From assembly GCF_002001205.1 (NCBI RefSeq), contig NZ_MUNZ01000067.1, positions 1 through 62,380 of the forward strand: a stretch of DNA of 62,380 nt. Reading direction: 5' to 3'. Position 1 is the stretch's first letter; each line of letters starts with the position of its first letter. The notes beneath the pieces were generated by a model that saw only the letters and a list, made by a program, of their open reading frames with translations, searched no databases and was not told the DNA's origin. Origin of the DNA: Hydrogenophaga sp. A37. GTDB taxonomy: Bacteria; Pseudomonadota; Gammaproteobacteria; Burkholderiales; Burkholderiaceae_C. Both the position numbers and the translations under genes were made by a program. Shown here in pieces: positions 24,903 to 33,750 of this stretch.

Positions 24903-26342
24903 ATGAGCCGACCGATGTTTGACGAAATGAACGCCTCGCCCGCCGAGGTTCGGGCCCACTATCAGAACTATGCCCGCTGGTTGGCGCAGCAACCCGAGGA
25001 GGTGATGGCGGCCCGCCGTGAAGAGGCCGAGATGATCTTCCGGCGCGTCGGCATCACCTTCGCGGTGTACGGTGCCAAGGACGAAGACGGCTCGGGCACC
25101 GAGCGCCTGATTCCCTTCGACCTGATCCCGCGCATCATTCCGGCGCACGAGTGGAAGAGCATGGAAGAGGGCCTGGTGCAGCGTGTGACCGCGCTCAACC
25201 GCTTCATCCACGACGTTTACCACGACCAGGAAATCATCAAGGCTGGCCTCATCCCGGCCGACCAGATTTTCCAGAACGCGCAGTTCCGCCCCGAGATGAT
25301 GGGCGTGGACGTGCCCAACCAGATCTACTCGCACATCTCGGGCGTGGACATCGTGCGCGCCCCCAACGCCCAGGGTGAGGGCGAGTACTACGTGCTCGAA
25401 GACAACCTGCGCGTGCCCAGCGGCGTGAGCTACATGCTGGAAGACCGCAAGATGATGATGCGGCTCTTCCCCGACCTGTTCGGCCAGAACCGCGTGGCTC
25501 CGGTCGCCCACTACCCCGACCTGCTGCTCGAAACGCTGCGCGCCAGCAGCCCGGCCACCACGGCCGAGCCCACGGTGGTGGTGCTCACGCCCGGCATGTA
25601 CAACAGCGCCTACTTCGAACACGCCTTCCTCGCGCAGCAGATGGGCATCGAACTGGTCGAGGGGCAGGACCTGTTCGTCAAGGACAACTTCGTCTACATG
25701 CGCACCACGCGCGGCCCCAAGCGCGTGGACGTGATCTACCGCCGCGTGGACGACGACTTCCTCGATCCGCTGGTGTTCCGCCCCACCTCAACACTGGGCT
25801 GCGCGGGCCTGCTGGGTGTGTACCGCAGCGGCAACGTGACCATCTGCAATGCGGTGGGCACCGGCGTGGCGGACGACAAGTCGATCTACCCTTACGTGCC
25901 CAAGATGATCGAGTTCTACCTCGGCCAGAAGCCGATCCTGAACAACGTGCCAACCTTCATGGGGCGCAATCCGGACGACCTGAAATACATGCTCGACAAC
26001 ATGGCCGAGCTGGTGGTGAAAGAGGTGCACGGCGCCGGCGGCTACGGCATGCTGGTGGGTCCGGCCGCCACCAAGGCCGAGGTGGACGAATTCCGCGCTG
26101 TGGTCAGGGCCAAGCCCGAGGGCTACATCGCCCAGCCCACGCTCTCGCTCTCGACCTGCCCGACCTATGTCGAGAGCGGCATCGCGCCGCGCCACATCGA
26201 CCTGCGTCCTTTCGTGCTCAGCGGCAAGGAGGTGCAGATGGTGCCCGGCGGCCTCACGCGCGTGGCGCTGAAAGAAGGCTCGCTCGTCGTCAACTCGTCA
26301 CAGGGCGGCGGTACAAAAGACACTTGGATACTGGAAGACTGA
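24903..26342 (+). CDS. Circularly permuted type 2 ATP-grasp protein (stand-alone)
   Basis: A 479-residue protein of COG2308 (DUF404/DUF407). Family segments: IPFDLIPRIIPAHEW, FIHDVYHDQEIIKAGLIP, EYYVLEDNLRVPSGVSYMLE, LTPGMYNSAYFEHAFLAQQMG, VKEVHGAGGYGMLVGP and VPGGLTRVAL. Start ATG 24903 has AGGAG about ten bases upstream. The product is likely an ATP-dependent carboxylate-amine ligase, in the cytosol. It is followed two bases later by the alpha-E gene and then by a transglutaminase gene on the same strand, the standard three-gene core. It is shorter and better conserved than its fused counterpart at 15877. Confidence 0.9.
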   Translation: MSRPMFDEMNASPAEVRAHYQNYARWLAQQPEEVMAARREEAEMIFRRVGITFAVYGAKDEDGSGTERLIPFDLIPRIIPAHEWKSMEEGLVQRVTALNRFIHDVYHDQEIIKAGLIPADQIFQNAQFRPEMMGVDVPNQIYSHISGVDIVRAPNAQGEGEYYVLEDNLRVPSGVSYMLEDRKMMMRLFPDLFGQNRVAPVAHYPDLLLETLRASSPATTAEPTVVVLTPGMYNSAYFEHAFLAQQMGIELVEGQDLFVKDNFVYMRTTRGPKRVDVIYRRVDDDFLDPLVFRPTSTLGCAGLLGVYRSGNVTICNAVGTGVADDKSIYPYVPKMIEFYLGQKPILNNVPTFMGRNPDDLKYMLDNMAELVVKEVHGAGGYGMLVGPAATKAEVDEFRAVVRAKPEGYIAQPTLSLSTCPTYVESGIAPRHIDLRPFVLSGKEVQMVPGGLTRVALKEGSLVVNSSQGGGTKDTWILED

Positions 26343-26344
26343 TC

Positions 26345-27307
26345 ATGCTTTCACGCACCGCCGACCACCTGTTCTGGATGTCCCGTTACACCGAGCGTGC
26401 CGAAAACACCGCGCGCATGCTCGACATCAACTACCAGACGTCCCTGTTGCCGCAGTCGGCCGCCGTGGCCCAGGTGGGCTGGGAGGGCTTGCTGGTCATC
26501 AGCGAGCTCATGCCCACCTACACCGCCAAATACGGCAAGGACATCACGCCACGCAACGTCATGGACTTCATGGTGCGCGACGAGTCCAACCCCTCGAGCA
26601 TCGGCTCTTGCCTGCGCGCCGCCCGTGAAAACGCCCGCGCCGTGCGCGGCGCGCTGACCACCGAGTTGTGGGAAACCCAGAACAGCACCTGGTTGAAGCT
26701 GGCCGGTTACCTCAAGACCAAAGACTTCGAGCGCGACCCTGGTGCGTTTTTCGAATGGGTCAAGCACCGCTCGCACCTCTCGCGTGGCGTGGCCGTGGGC
26801 ACCATGCTGCAGGACGAGGCCTTCCACTTCTACCGCATGGGCTCGTTCCTGGAGCGGGCCGACAACACGGCGCGCCTGCTGGACGTGAAGTTCCACGCGG
26901 TGCAGAGCGACTTCTTCGGTGCCGCCAGCGAGCAAGATCAGGAGTACGACTTCTACCACTGGAGCGCGATCCTGCGCTCGGTCTCCGGCTTCGAGGTTTA
27001 CCGCAAGGTTTACCGCGACGTGATCACACCCGAGCGCGTGGCCGAGCTGCTGATCCTGCGCCCCGACATGCCCCGCAGCCTGGCGGCCAGCATGAACGAG
27101 GTCGTCAACAACCTGGCCGTGGTGGCCAACGACGCATCGGGTGAAACGCTGCGCCGGGCCGGCAAGCTCAAGGCCGACCTGCAGTTCGCGCGCATCGACG
27201 AGATCCTGTCCACTGGCCTGCACGCCTTCCTCACGCAGTTCCTTGATCGGGTGAATGAGCTGGGCGGCCGCATCAGCCAGGACTTCCTCGTTCCCACGGT
27301 GCATTGA
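26345..27307 (+). CDS. Alpha-E domain protein (stand-alone)
   Basis: A 320-residue all-helical protein of COG2307 (DUF403). It opens with LSRTADHLFWMSRYTERAEN, nearly the same motif as the C-terminal domain of the fused protein at 15877, and contains FYRMGSFLERADNTARLLD near residue 170, an internal echo of the first motif. The name alpha-E comes from the helix rich in conserved glutamates. The function is unknown, but constant pairing with ATP-grasp suggests a partner or substrate-delivery role. The ATG at 26345 lies two bases after the ATP-grasp stop, so translation is probably coupled. Confidence 0.9.
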   Translation: MLSRTADHLFWMSRYTERAENTARMLDINYQTSLLPQSAAVAQVGWEGLLVISELMPTYTAKYGKDITPRNVMDFMVRDESNPSSIGSCLRAARENARAVRGALTTELWETQNSTWLKLAGYLKTKDFERDPGAFFEWVKHRSHLSRGVAVGTMLQDEAFHFYRMGSFLERADNTARLLDVKFHAVQSDFFGAASEQDQEYDFYHWSAILRSVSGFEVYRKVYRDVITPERVAELLILRPDMPRSLAASMNEVVNNLAVVANDASGETLRRAGKLKADLQFARIDEILSTGLHAFLTQFLDRVNELGGRISQDFLVPTVH

Positions 27308-27405
27308 CGTTTTCGCTTGCCCGCCGCCCCAGCGGCGGGCAGGTACCATGCGGCTCACTGGGCTGGCCGAGGGACATTTCCCAGGCCCCATCCCTGGACT
27401 TTCGC

Positions 27406-28242
27406 ATGCAACTCGTCATCCACCACAACACCCTGTACCGCTACAGCCAGCCGCTGCTTTACACGGTGCAGACCTTGCATCTGTGGCCCGTCAGCAGCGC
27501 TTGCCAGACCGTGGAGTACTGGGAGATCCGCACCCCGGGCGTGTTGTACGCCCAGCCCGACGCCGAAGGCAATCGCGTGCACAGCTTCAGCCTCGTGGCC
27601 CGACCCGAGACAAACCTGCGCGAGAACAGCATCTCGGCCATGGGCACGGTGGTGACCCACGGCGTGGCCGAGTTCACCGACCCGCCGACGCTGCCCCACC
27701 CCTCGTTCTACCTGCGCTCCACGCCGCTGGCCGAGCCCCACCCACGCATGGCGCTGTGGGCCATGCAGGCCGTGCCCTCGTTGATGGCGGCGCGCGCGCG
27801 CGGTGAGCTGCCCAGCGTGGCCGACCTCGTGGCCCTGGCCAGCGCCGTGGCCGACAAAGTGCAGTACCGCCCAGGCAGCACGGGCGTGGAGACCACCGCG
27901 CTCGAAGCCTTTGATTGGGAACTCGGCGTGTGCCAGGACCAGGCCCATGTGATGGTGGCCGTGTGCCGCAGCATCGGCCTGCCAGCGCGCTACGTGAGCG
28001 GGTATTTCTTCGCTGCCAACGAGCCCGACCTCGCCAGCCACGCCTGGGCCGACGTGTGCCTGGACCCGGCCACACGCCGCTGGATCAGCCTGGACGTGAC
28101 CCACCGCTGCACCACCGACAAACGCCACATCCGTCTCGCCGCCGCCACCGACTACACCGCCTGTTTGCCGATCAAGGGGCTGCGCCGGGGCGGTGGTGAA
28201 GAAAGCATGGACGTGGACATCCGCATCGGGCCTTGGGCTTGA
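27406..28242 (+). CDS. Transglutaminase-fold protein of the ATP-grasp/alpha-E system, copy 2
   Basis: A 278-residue cytosolic protein: N-terminal beta domain (LVIHHNTLYRYSQPL), then the papain-like core with Cys176 (GVCQDQAH), His212 (SHAWAD) and Asp230 (SLDVTH, a variant of the usual DPT). Third gene of the plus-strand set; 98 bp separate it from the alpha-E gene. In many related operons the next gene is the proteasome-like peptidase Anbu, but here an 81-bp repeat follows and then convergent mltB. Confidence 0.87.
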   Translation: MQLVIHHNTLYRYSQPLLYTVQTLHLWPVSSACQTVEYWEIRTPGVLYAQPDAEGNRVHSFSLVARPETNLRENSISAMGTVVTHGVAEFTDPPTLPHPSFYLRSTPLAEPHPRMALWAMQAVPSLMAARARGELPSVADLVALASAVADKVQYRPGSTGVETTALEAFDWELGVCQDQAHVMVAVCRSIGLPARYVSGYFFAANEPDLASHAWADVCLDPATRRWISLDVTHRCTTDKRHIRLAAATDYTACLPIKGLRRGGGEESMDVDIRIGPWA

Positions 28243-28247
28243 CTTGG

Positions 28248-28328
28248 AACACCCCCGCAGCGCTTCGCGCTACCCCCTCAAGGGGGCGGCACTGGCCGTC
28301 CGGCGAAGCCGGCCCGGCGGTGCCCTGG
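28248..28328 (+). repeat. 81-bp intergenic repeat, copy A (probable bidirectional terminator)
   Basis: Matches the reverse complement of 45812-45892 at 78 of 81 positions by direct comparison. It contains three potential hairpins: AGCGC-TTC-GCGCT, the CCCCC/GGGGG core around TCAA, and a GCCGG/CCGGC stem. Both copies lie between convergent gene ends. Confidence 0.85.
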
Positions 28329-28391
28329 TGTGCACCGTTGCATGCCTCAGGTGGTGCTCAGGAGCCGTGGAATGGCTGACATTTCCTGGCG

Positions 28392-29492
28392 CTACTGGCG
28401 TTCCACTAAGGCCTGCACGGTTTGCCCCAATTCGATCACCGCGAGCGCGTAGTAGCTGCTCCAGTTGTAGCGGGTGACCACATAGAAGTTGTCGGTGCCC
28501 GCGAGATAGGTGGCCGGGGCGCCACCGTTGGCGGGGTCGCCGTTCTGTAATTCGATCAGGGCCAGTTTGCCCGGGTGTTGCAGGGCTGGGCCCTCGAGCA
28601 AGGCGCCCATGGCTGTGAAGCTCTCGACACCGAAGCTCGGCAGGATGTCGGGGGCGAGCAGGCCGTCTTTGTCGAGCCGGCTTTCATCGAACCCAACGGG
28701 GTAGTGGGTCGGCTGACCGGTCTGCCAGCCGAAGGCCTTGAAGTAGTTGGCCACCGAGCCGATCGCATCGGCGGGGCTGTTGACCAGATCGACCTTGCTG
28801 TCGCCGTCGAAGTCGATCGCAAACTGGGACCAGCTGCTGGGCATGAACTGGGGCCAGCCCATGGCGCCAGCGTAGCTGCCCCGCACGGTCAACGGGTCCA
28901 TGCCGGTGCGCTGGGTGAGACTCAGGAACTGCTCCAGCTCAGCCCGGAAAAATTCGGTGCGGGCTTCGGCGCGGGGGTGTTCGGCGGGGAAGTCGAAGGC
29001 CAGGGTGGACAGCGCGTCGATCACCCGGAAGTTGCCGGTGTACCGGCCATAGATGGATTCGACACCGATCACGCCGACGATCAGGCTCGCGGGCACGCCG
29101 TACTCGAGTTCGGCGCGGGCCAGGGCCTCGCGGTTGGCTTCCCAGAAGCGCTGTCCGGCCCGGACGCGGATGGGTTCGATGAAGCGGGCGCGGTAGGCCG
29201 CCCAGTTTTTGTAGGCGCCGCGTGGGGCCGGTGCCATCAGGCGGATCACGCTGGGCAAGCGCTGTGCGGCGCCGATCTGTTGCCGCACCCAGGCCGCGTC
29301 CAGCCCGCGTCGTTGCGCGAGATCGTCGGCGAAGGCCATGGCGGCGGGCGACGTTTCGTAGCTCATCACCGTGATCGGGGTGGGCGCCGCGCTGTCGGCG
29401 CTGGACGCGGCTTGGGCGGATGGGCTCAGCAGCGCCACGGCGCAGACCAGCGCACCGGTGGCTCGCCGTGTCAGTGCATGAAGGTTGATCAT
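28392..29492 (-). CDS. mltB: Lytic murein transglycosylase B
   Basis: A 366-residue secreted enzyme that cleaves peptidoglycan glycan strands to anhydro-muropeptides. The signal peptide is MINLHALTRRATGALVCAVA onward, cleaved near AQA (26-28). Catalytic Glu145 is in GVIGVESIYGR; GSYAGAMGWPQFMPSSW is the family substrate-groove motif. No lipobox cysteine is seen, so it looks soluble periplasmic rather than outer-membrane anchored. The ATG at 29492 overlaps the stop of the upstream TgpA-like gene (ATGA), indicating translational coupling and linking it with the transglutaminase/MoxR operon. Confidence 0.92.
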   Translation of the reverse strand: MINLHALTRRATGALVCAVALLSPSAQAASSADSAAPTPITVMSYETSPAAMAFADDLAQRRGLDAAWVRQQIGAAQRLPSVIRLMAPAPRGAYKNWAAYRARFIEPIRVRAGQRFWEANREALARAELEYGVPASLIVGVIGVESIYGRYTGNFRVIDALSTLAFDFPAEHPRAEARTEFFRAELEQFLSLTQRTGMDPLTVRGSYAGAMGWPQFMPSSWSQFAIDFDGDSKVDLVNSPADAIGSVANYFKAFGWQTGQPTHYPVGFDESRLDKDGLLAPDILPSFGVESFTAMGALLEGPALQHPGKLALIELQNGDPANGGAPATYLAGTDNFYVVTRYNWSSYYALAVIELGQTVQALVERQ

Positions 29493-31486
29493 CGCGTGTC
29501 TTTCTTGGGCCATGTCATCTGGCGGAACTCGGCCTGCAAGGTGGCGAGGGTGTCGGGGCTGTGCGGGGCGTAGCGCTGGGCTTCGAGCCGCAGCAGCCAG
29601 GCCCCCAGCGTGTGCGCAAACTCGGTGTCGCCCAGACGTTCCCGCGCCCACCGAGCCAGCTCGCGGGGGGTGAGGTGAGCGCTGTCGTCGAGCCCCAGGC
29701 CTTGCAGCCGCTGCCGGCTGCGTGCGAGCAGGCGCAACCAGGGGTCGTGCTGCTGGCGCTCCCAGAGGGTCCAGCCGGCGCCGACCAGACTCACCAGCAC
29801 CACCACCCCGATCAGCACATAAGCCAGGTCGATCCAGCTGGGCGACTCAAAGCCGATGTTCTTCAGCAGGTCCAGCTGCTTGCCCTGCGTGTAGTCGAGC
29901 ACCCACTGGTTCCAGCCGTTGTTGATAGCTTCCCAGACCTCGCGCATGCGCTGGGCCGTGCCCGGGTCGATGGCGCCGATGGCGGAGGCGAAGGCGCCTT
30001 GCGGCGCGCGCAGACGTTCCAGCGAACCGGTGCGGCCCGGTGCCACCGCCGAGGTTGGGTCGACCCGCACCCAGCCCTGGCCGCGCAACCAGACCTCGGC
30101 CCAGGCGTGAGCGTCGCGCTGACGCACGGTCCAGTAGTCATCGATCTCGTTTAGCTCGCCGCCCTGGTAGCCCGTGACGATGCGCGCGGGGATGTCGAGC
30201 GCGCGCATCAGGATCACGAAGCTGGACGCGATGTGTTCGCAGAAACCCTCACGTCGGTCGAACCAGAATTCATCGGCCGTGTGTTGCCCGTAGACGCCGG
30301 GGTCCAGCGTGTAGGTGTAGCCGCCGGTGCGCAGTCGCTCCATCGTGGCCCGGATCAGGGCGGGCGTCGATGCTGGGCCGGCGCCGTGTTCGCGGCGCAG
30401 TTGCTGCGCGAGTTCGAGTGTGCGCGGGTTGAAGCCGGCGGGCAGGGCGGTCTGGTCTTGCAAGGCCAGGGGGGGTTCCAGCGGCCCGTGGCGGAACTGG
30501 GTATAGGCCTCGGCCCGGTAGCGCACCATCTCCATCATGGGGCGCCGTGTGAACCATTGCAGCTCGGGCGTCATGAAGGCGCGCATGCCGGGCAGTTCGG
30601 GCGGCTTGTCCGCCGCTTCCAGCAGGAACACCCAGGGCTGTGGGTGGGGTTCCATGGTCACTTCGTAACGGATGGGTTCGCCTGTCACCACCAGATCGGC
30701 CTGCAGTTCCATGTGGGGCGGGAAGGCCGAGCGCAGCGGTTTCCACTCCACCCCGTCGAAATCGGTGAGCACGGGACCCCTGAAATACAGGTCCCGCTGA
30801 GGCGGTGCCGTGCTGTCGAAGCGCACGCGAAACGCGAGCCGGTCGTCGAGCACCAGCTCGGCGATCTGGCCCACGCGCATCTTGCCGGAGAGGCCGCTGC
30901 GGCCTTCCATGCCGTCACTGGGCACGCCCCAGAGCGGTGACAGGCGGGGGAACAGCATGAAGGCCACCAGCATGATGGGCGCGCCCAGCGCGGCCATGCC
31001 CGCGGCGATGCGCGCGGCCTGCGCCAGCGGAGGTCGGCCCACGGGCATGTGGGCGTTGACCAGCGCGGTGAGCAGGCCCAGCAGCGCGATCAGGATGCCG
31101 GCCGCCGTGAGCAGCGACTGGGAGTAGAAAAAGTGGGTGAGCAGGGTGAAGAACCCGAGGAAGAACACCACGAAGGCGTCGCGCCGCGCGCGCAGCTCCA
31201 GCGTCTTGAGCGCCAGCAACACCACGATCAGCGTCACGCCGGCGTCGCGTCCGAGCAGGGTGCGGTGCGTGAGCCAGGTCGCCACCAGCGTCATGGCGAG
31301 CAGGCCGACACGCCAGCGCCAGCCCGGCAGCGGCTGCCCGCGCAGCGTCAACGCGCCGCGCCAGACCAGTACCACGGCCGTCAGTGCCGAGCACCACCAG
31401 GGAATGTGGCCGATCTGCATGAACACCACCCAGGCGATGACGGCGAGCAGGAACAGCGTGTCTCGCGTGTCCCGGGGCAAGGACAT
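29489..31486 (-). CDS. TgpA-like membrane transglutaminase (DUF3488 + TGase core + DUF4129)
   Basis: A 665-residue membrane protein. About five to seven helices occupy residues 8-180 (DUF3488), then a periplasmic transglutaminase core with Cys in REGFCEHIASSFV, His in RDAHAWAE and Asp in RVDPTS (about residues 420-500), a further membrane helix near 570 (IDLAYVLIGVVVLVSLVGAG) and a cytosolic helical tail. TgpA of Pseudomonas aeruginosa is the model. The ATG at 31486 begins just before helix one; an ATG at 31648 would add 54 residues translated from an intergenic repeat. It lies after DUF58 and MoxR genes and is coupled to mltB, suggesting a role at the envelope. Confidence 0.87.
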   Translation of the reverse strand: MSLPRDTRDTLFLLAVIAWVVFMQIGHIPWWCSALTAVVLVWRGALTLRGQPLPGWRWRVGLLAMTLVATWLTHRTLLGRDAGVTLIVVLLALKTLELRARRDAFVVFFLGFFTLLTHFFYSQSLLTAAGILIALLGLLTALVNAHMPVGRPPLAQAARIAAGMAALGAPIMLVAFMLFPRLSPLWGVPSDGMEGRSGLSGKMRVGQIAELVLDDRLAFRVRFDSTAPPQRDLYFRGPVLTDFDGVEWKPLRSAFPPHMELQADLVVTGEPIRYEVTMEPHPQPWVFLLEAADKPPELPGMRAFMTPELQWFTRRPMMEMVRYRAEAYTQFRHGPLEPPLALQDQTALPAGFNPRTLELAQQLRREHGAGPASTPALIRATMERLRTGGYTYTLDPGVYGQHTADEFWFDRREGFCEHIASSFVILMRALDIPARIVTGYQGGELNEIDDYWTVRQRDAHAWAEVWLRGQGWVRVDPTSAVAPGRTGSLERLRAPQGAFASAIGAIDPGTAQRMREVWEAINNGWNQWVLDYTQGKQLDLLKNIGFESPSWIDLAYVLIGVVVLVSLVGAGWTLWERQQHDPWLRLLARSRQRLQGLGLDDSAHLTPRELARWARERLGDTEFAHTLGAWLLRLEAQRYAPHSPDTLATLQAEFRQMTWPKKDTR

Positions 31487-31550
31487 GGCACCCACTCGCC
31501 ACCGCTGCACGGTTCGCGGCCCGGCGGCGGGACCTGGCCCCCGCGCTCCA

Positions 31551-31620
31551 CCGCTGTGCGGGTCGCTGCCCCCCAGGGGGGTGGTCTCGCCTTGGGGCGG
31601 CCCGGCGGCGAGACCCCTTT
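31551..31620. repeat. Intergenic repeat (copy E) between DUF58 and tgpA-like genes
   Basis: GCTGCCCCCCAGGGGGG followed by CTCGCC, CTTGGGGCGG and CGGCGAG, which can fold as nested hairpins. Variant of the CCCCC/GGGGG-cored family; it explains the false N-terminal extension of the next gene. Confidence 0.5.
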
Positions 31621-31641
31621 CCCTGTCATTTCCGGGTGAGT

Positions 31642-32664
31642 TCAACACAGCGCAAGTGCCTCAAGACAGCGTGATCGTTGCGTCGGCCCCTGGTCGGGCG
31701 CCACATCGCGCCCTGGGACGCGCAAACCGTAGTCGAGCCCCAGACGGTCGGCCATCAGAACCCAGGCGGTGAGGCGGGACAGACGGGCCTCCAGATCGGT
31801 GGCGCCGCAGTGGGCGTGGTCCAGCCAGAGCTGCTGGCGTTGGCTGGACAAGGTGTCGCGGCTGACGAGATCGTCCCGGCCGGCCGCAAAGGCCTGTGCG
31901 GCTTTCTTCCAGACCACGGTCTTTTGCGGATCGCCGCGGCGGTAGGCACGCACGCCATCGAACTCGCCGGTGGACTGCTGGCGAGCGCTGCTGGCGTGCC
32001 CGGGCTGTGGCTCACCAGCGGGCAATGGTGGCGGGTGCACCTCCGGGGCCGGGTACACCAGCACCTGGGCGGCCGGGCGCCAGACCGTCCAGACCCGAAA
32101 GGCACCGAGCGGAAAGAGCGTGACCGCGGTGAGCGCCGGCAGGGTGTGCAGGCCGCGGCGTGGCGCAGCCCAGGCCACTTGCAGTTGCGTGCTGCCTTGT
32201 GCCGGCACGTCGGTCCAGGTGAGATGGGCGTCGCCGGGATGATCGGGATAGGTGACCCCGAGCCCGATGCCATGGCGCGCACCCTTGCGCTCGCTGGTGA
32301 GGCGGATGTCGAGTGCGGCGGCCTGGCCGGCGTGCACCGGCAGGGGCTGTGTCAGGTGCATCGTCAGCCCGCGCAGGTTGCCATGGCAGAGGTGCATGCC
32401 CACCACCGCGCTTCCTGCCAGCAGAAAGGTCAGCAGGTAGCCGAGGTTGAGCTGGTAGTTGATGCTGGCGACCAGCAGCAGGAGCAGCGTGAACGCCATC
32501 ATCAGGCCCGCCCGTGTGGGTAGGATATAGACGTTGCGCTGGGTCAGGACCAGCGTGTCCGAGCGCGGCATGCGCTCGTGAAACCAGCGCTGCAGGCGGC
32601 TGCGCGTCGCGCGCAATGGATGGCGCCACGGGCTACCGGCAGGTTGCAGGATGGCGGTGTTCAT
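31642..32664 (-). CDS. DUF58-domain protein
   Basis: A 340-residue protein with two membrane helices near residues 45-95 (GLMMAFTLLLLLVASINYQL and LGYLLTFLLAGSAVVG) followed by a VWA-like DUF58 domain with the signature GEFDGVRAYRRGDPQKTVVWKKAA near residue 255. DUF58 proteins pair with MoxR ATPases; MoxR acts as a chaperone for the VWA-type protein. Start ATG 32664 is chosen because upstream sequence is a repeat. It follows the MoxR gene by 139 bp and precedes the TgpA-like gene. Confidence 0.87.
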   Translation of the reverse strand: MNTAILQPAGSPWRHPLRATRSRLQRWFHERMPRSDTLVLTQRNVYILPTRAGLMMAFTLLLLLVASINYQLNLGYLLTFLLAGSAVVGMHLCHGNLRGLTMHLTQPLPVHAGQAAALDIRLTSERKGARHGIGLGVTYPDHPGDAHLTWTDVPAQGSTQLQVAWAAPRRGLHTLPALTAVTLFPLGAFRVWTVWRPAAQVLVYPAPEVHPPPLPAGEPQPGHASSARQQSTGEFDGVRAYRRGDPQKTVVWKKAAQAFAAGRDDLVSRDTLSSQRQQLWLDHAHCGATDLEARLSRLTAWVLMADRLGLDYGLRVPGRDVAPDQGPTQRSRCLEALALC

Positions 32665-32723
32665 TGCAGGGAAGTCGGCAGCCGCGCGTCCCGTCTCCGG
32701 CGCGAGATGCCCCGACCCAGGAT

Positions 32724-32796
32724 GCGGTGGAACCGGCTTGGCCGGGCCACTTCGCATCGCCCCCTGGAGGGGGTCGCGCGCAGCGCGGCGGGGGTG
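32724..32796. repeat. Intergenic repeat (copy C) between moxR and DUF58 genes
   Basis: Blocks GGAACCGGCTTGGCCGGGCC, CGCCCCCTGGAGGGGGTC and GCGCGCAGCGCGGCGGGGGTG in the same order as copy B, but more diverged. Located inside an operon, so it may attenuate or stabilise the transcript. Confidence 0.6.
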
Positions 32797-32803
32797 ATCC
32801 ACG

Positions 32804-33724
<921 letters not shown>

Positions 33725-33750
33725 GCCGTGAACCTTAACGTAAAAATCTG

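Noticed and set aside
31487..31648. Extra 54 N-terminal residues for the TgpA-like protein from ATG 31648
   Set aside because: The segment is translated from an intergenic repeat and precedes the natural membrane start; ATG 31486 fits the family better.
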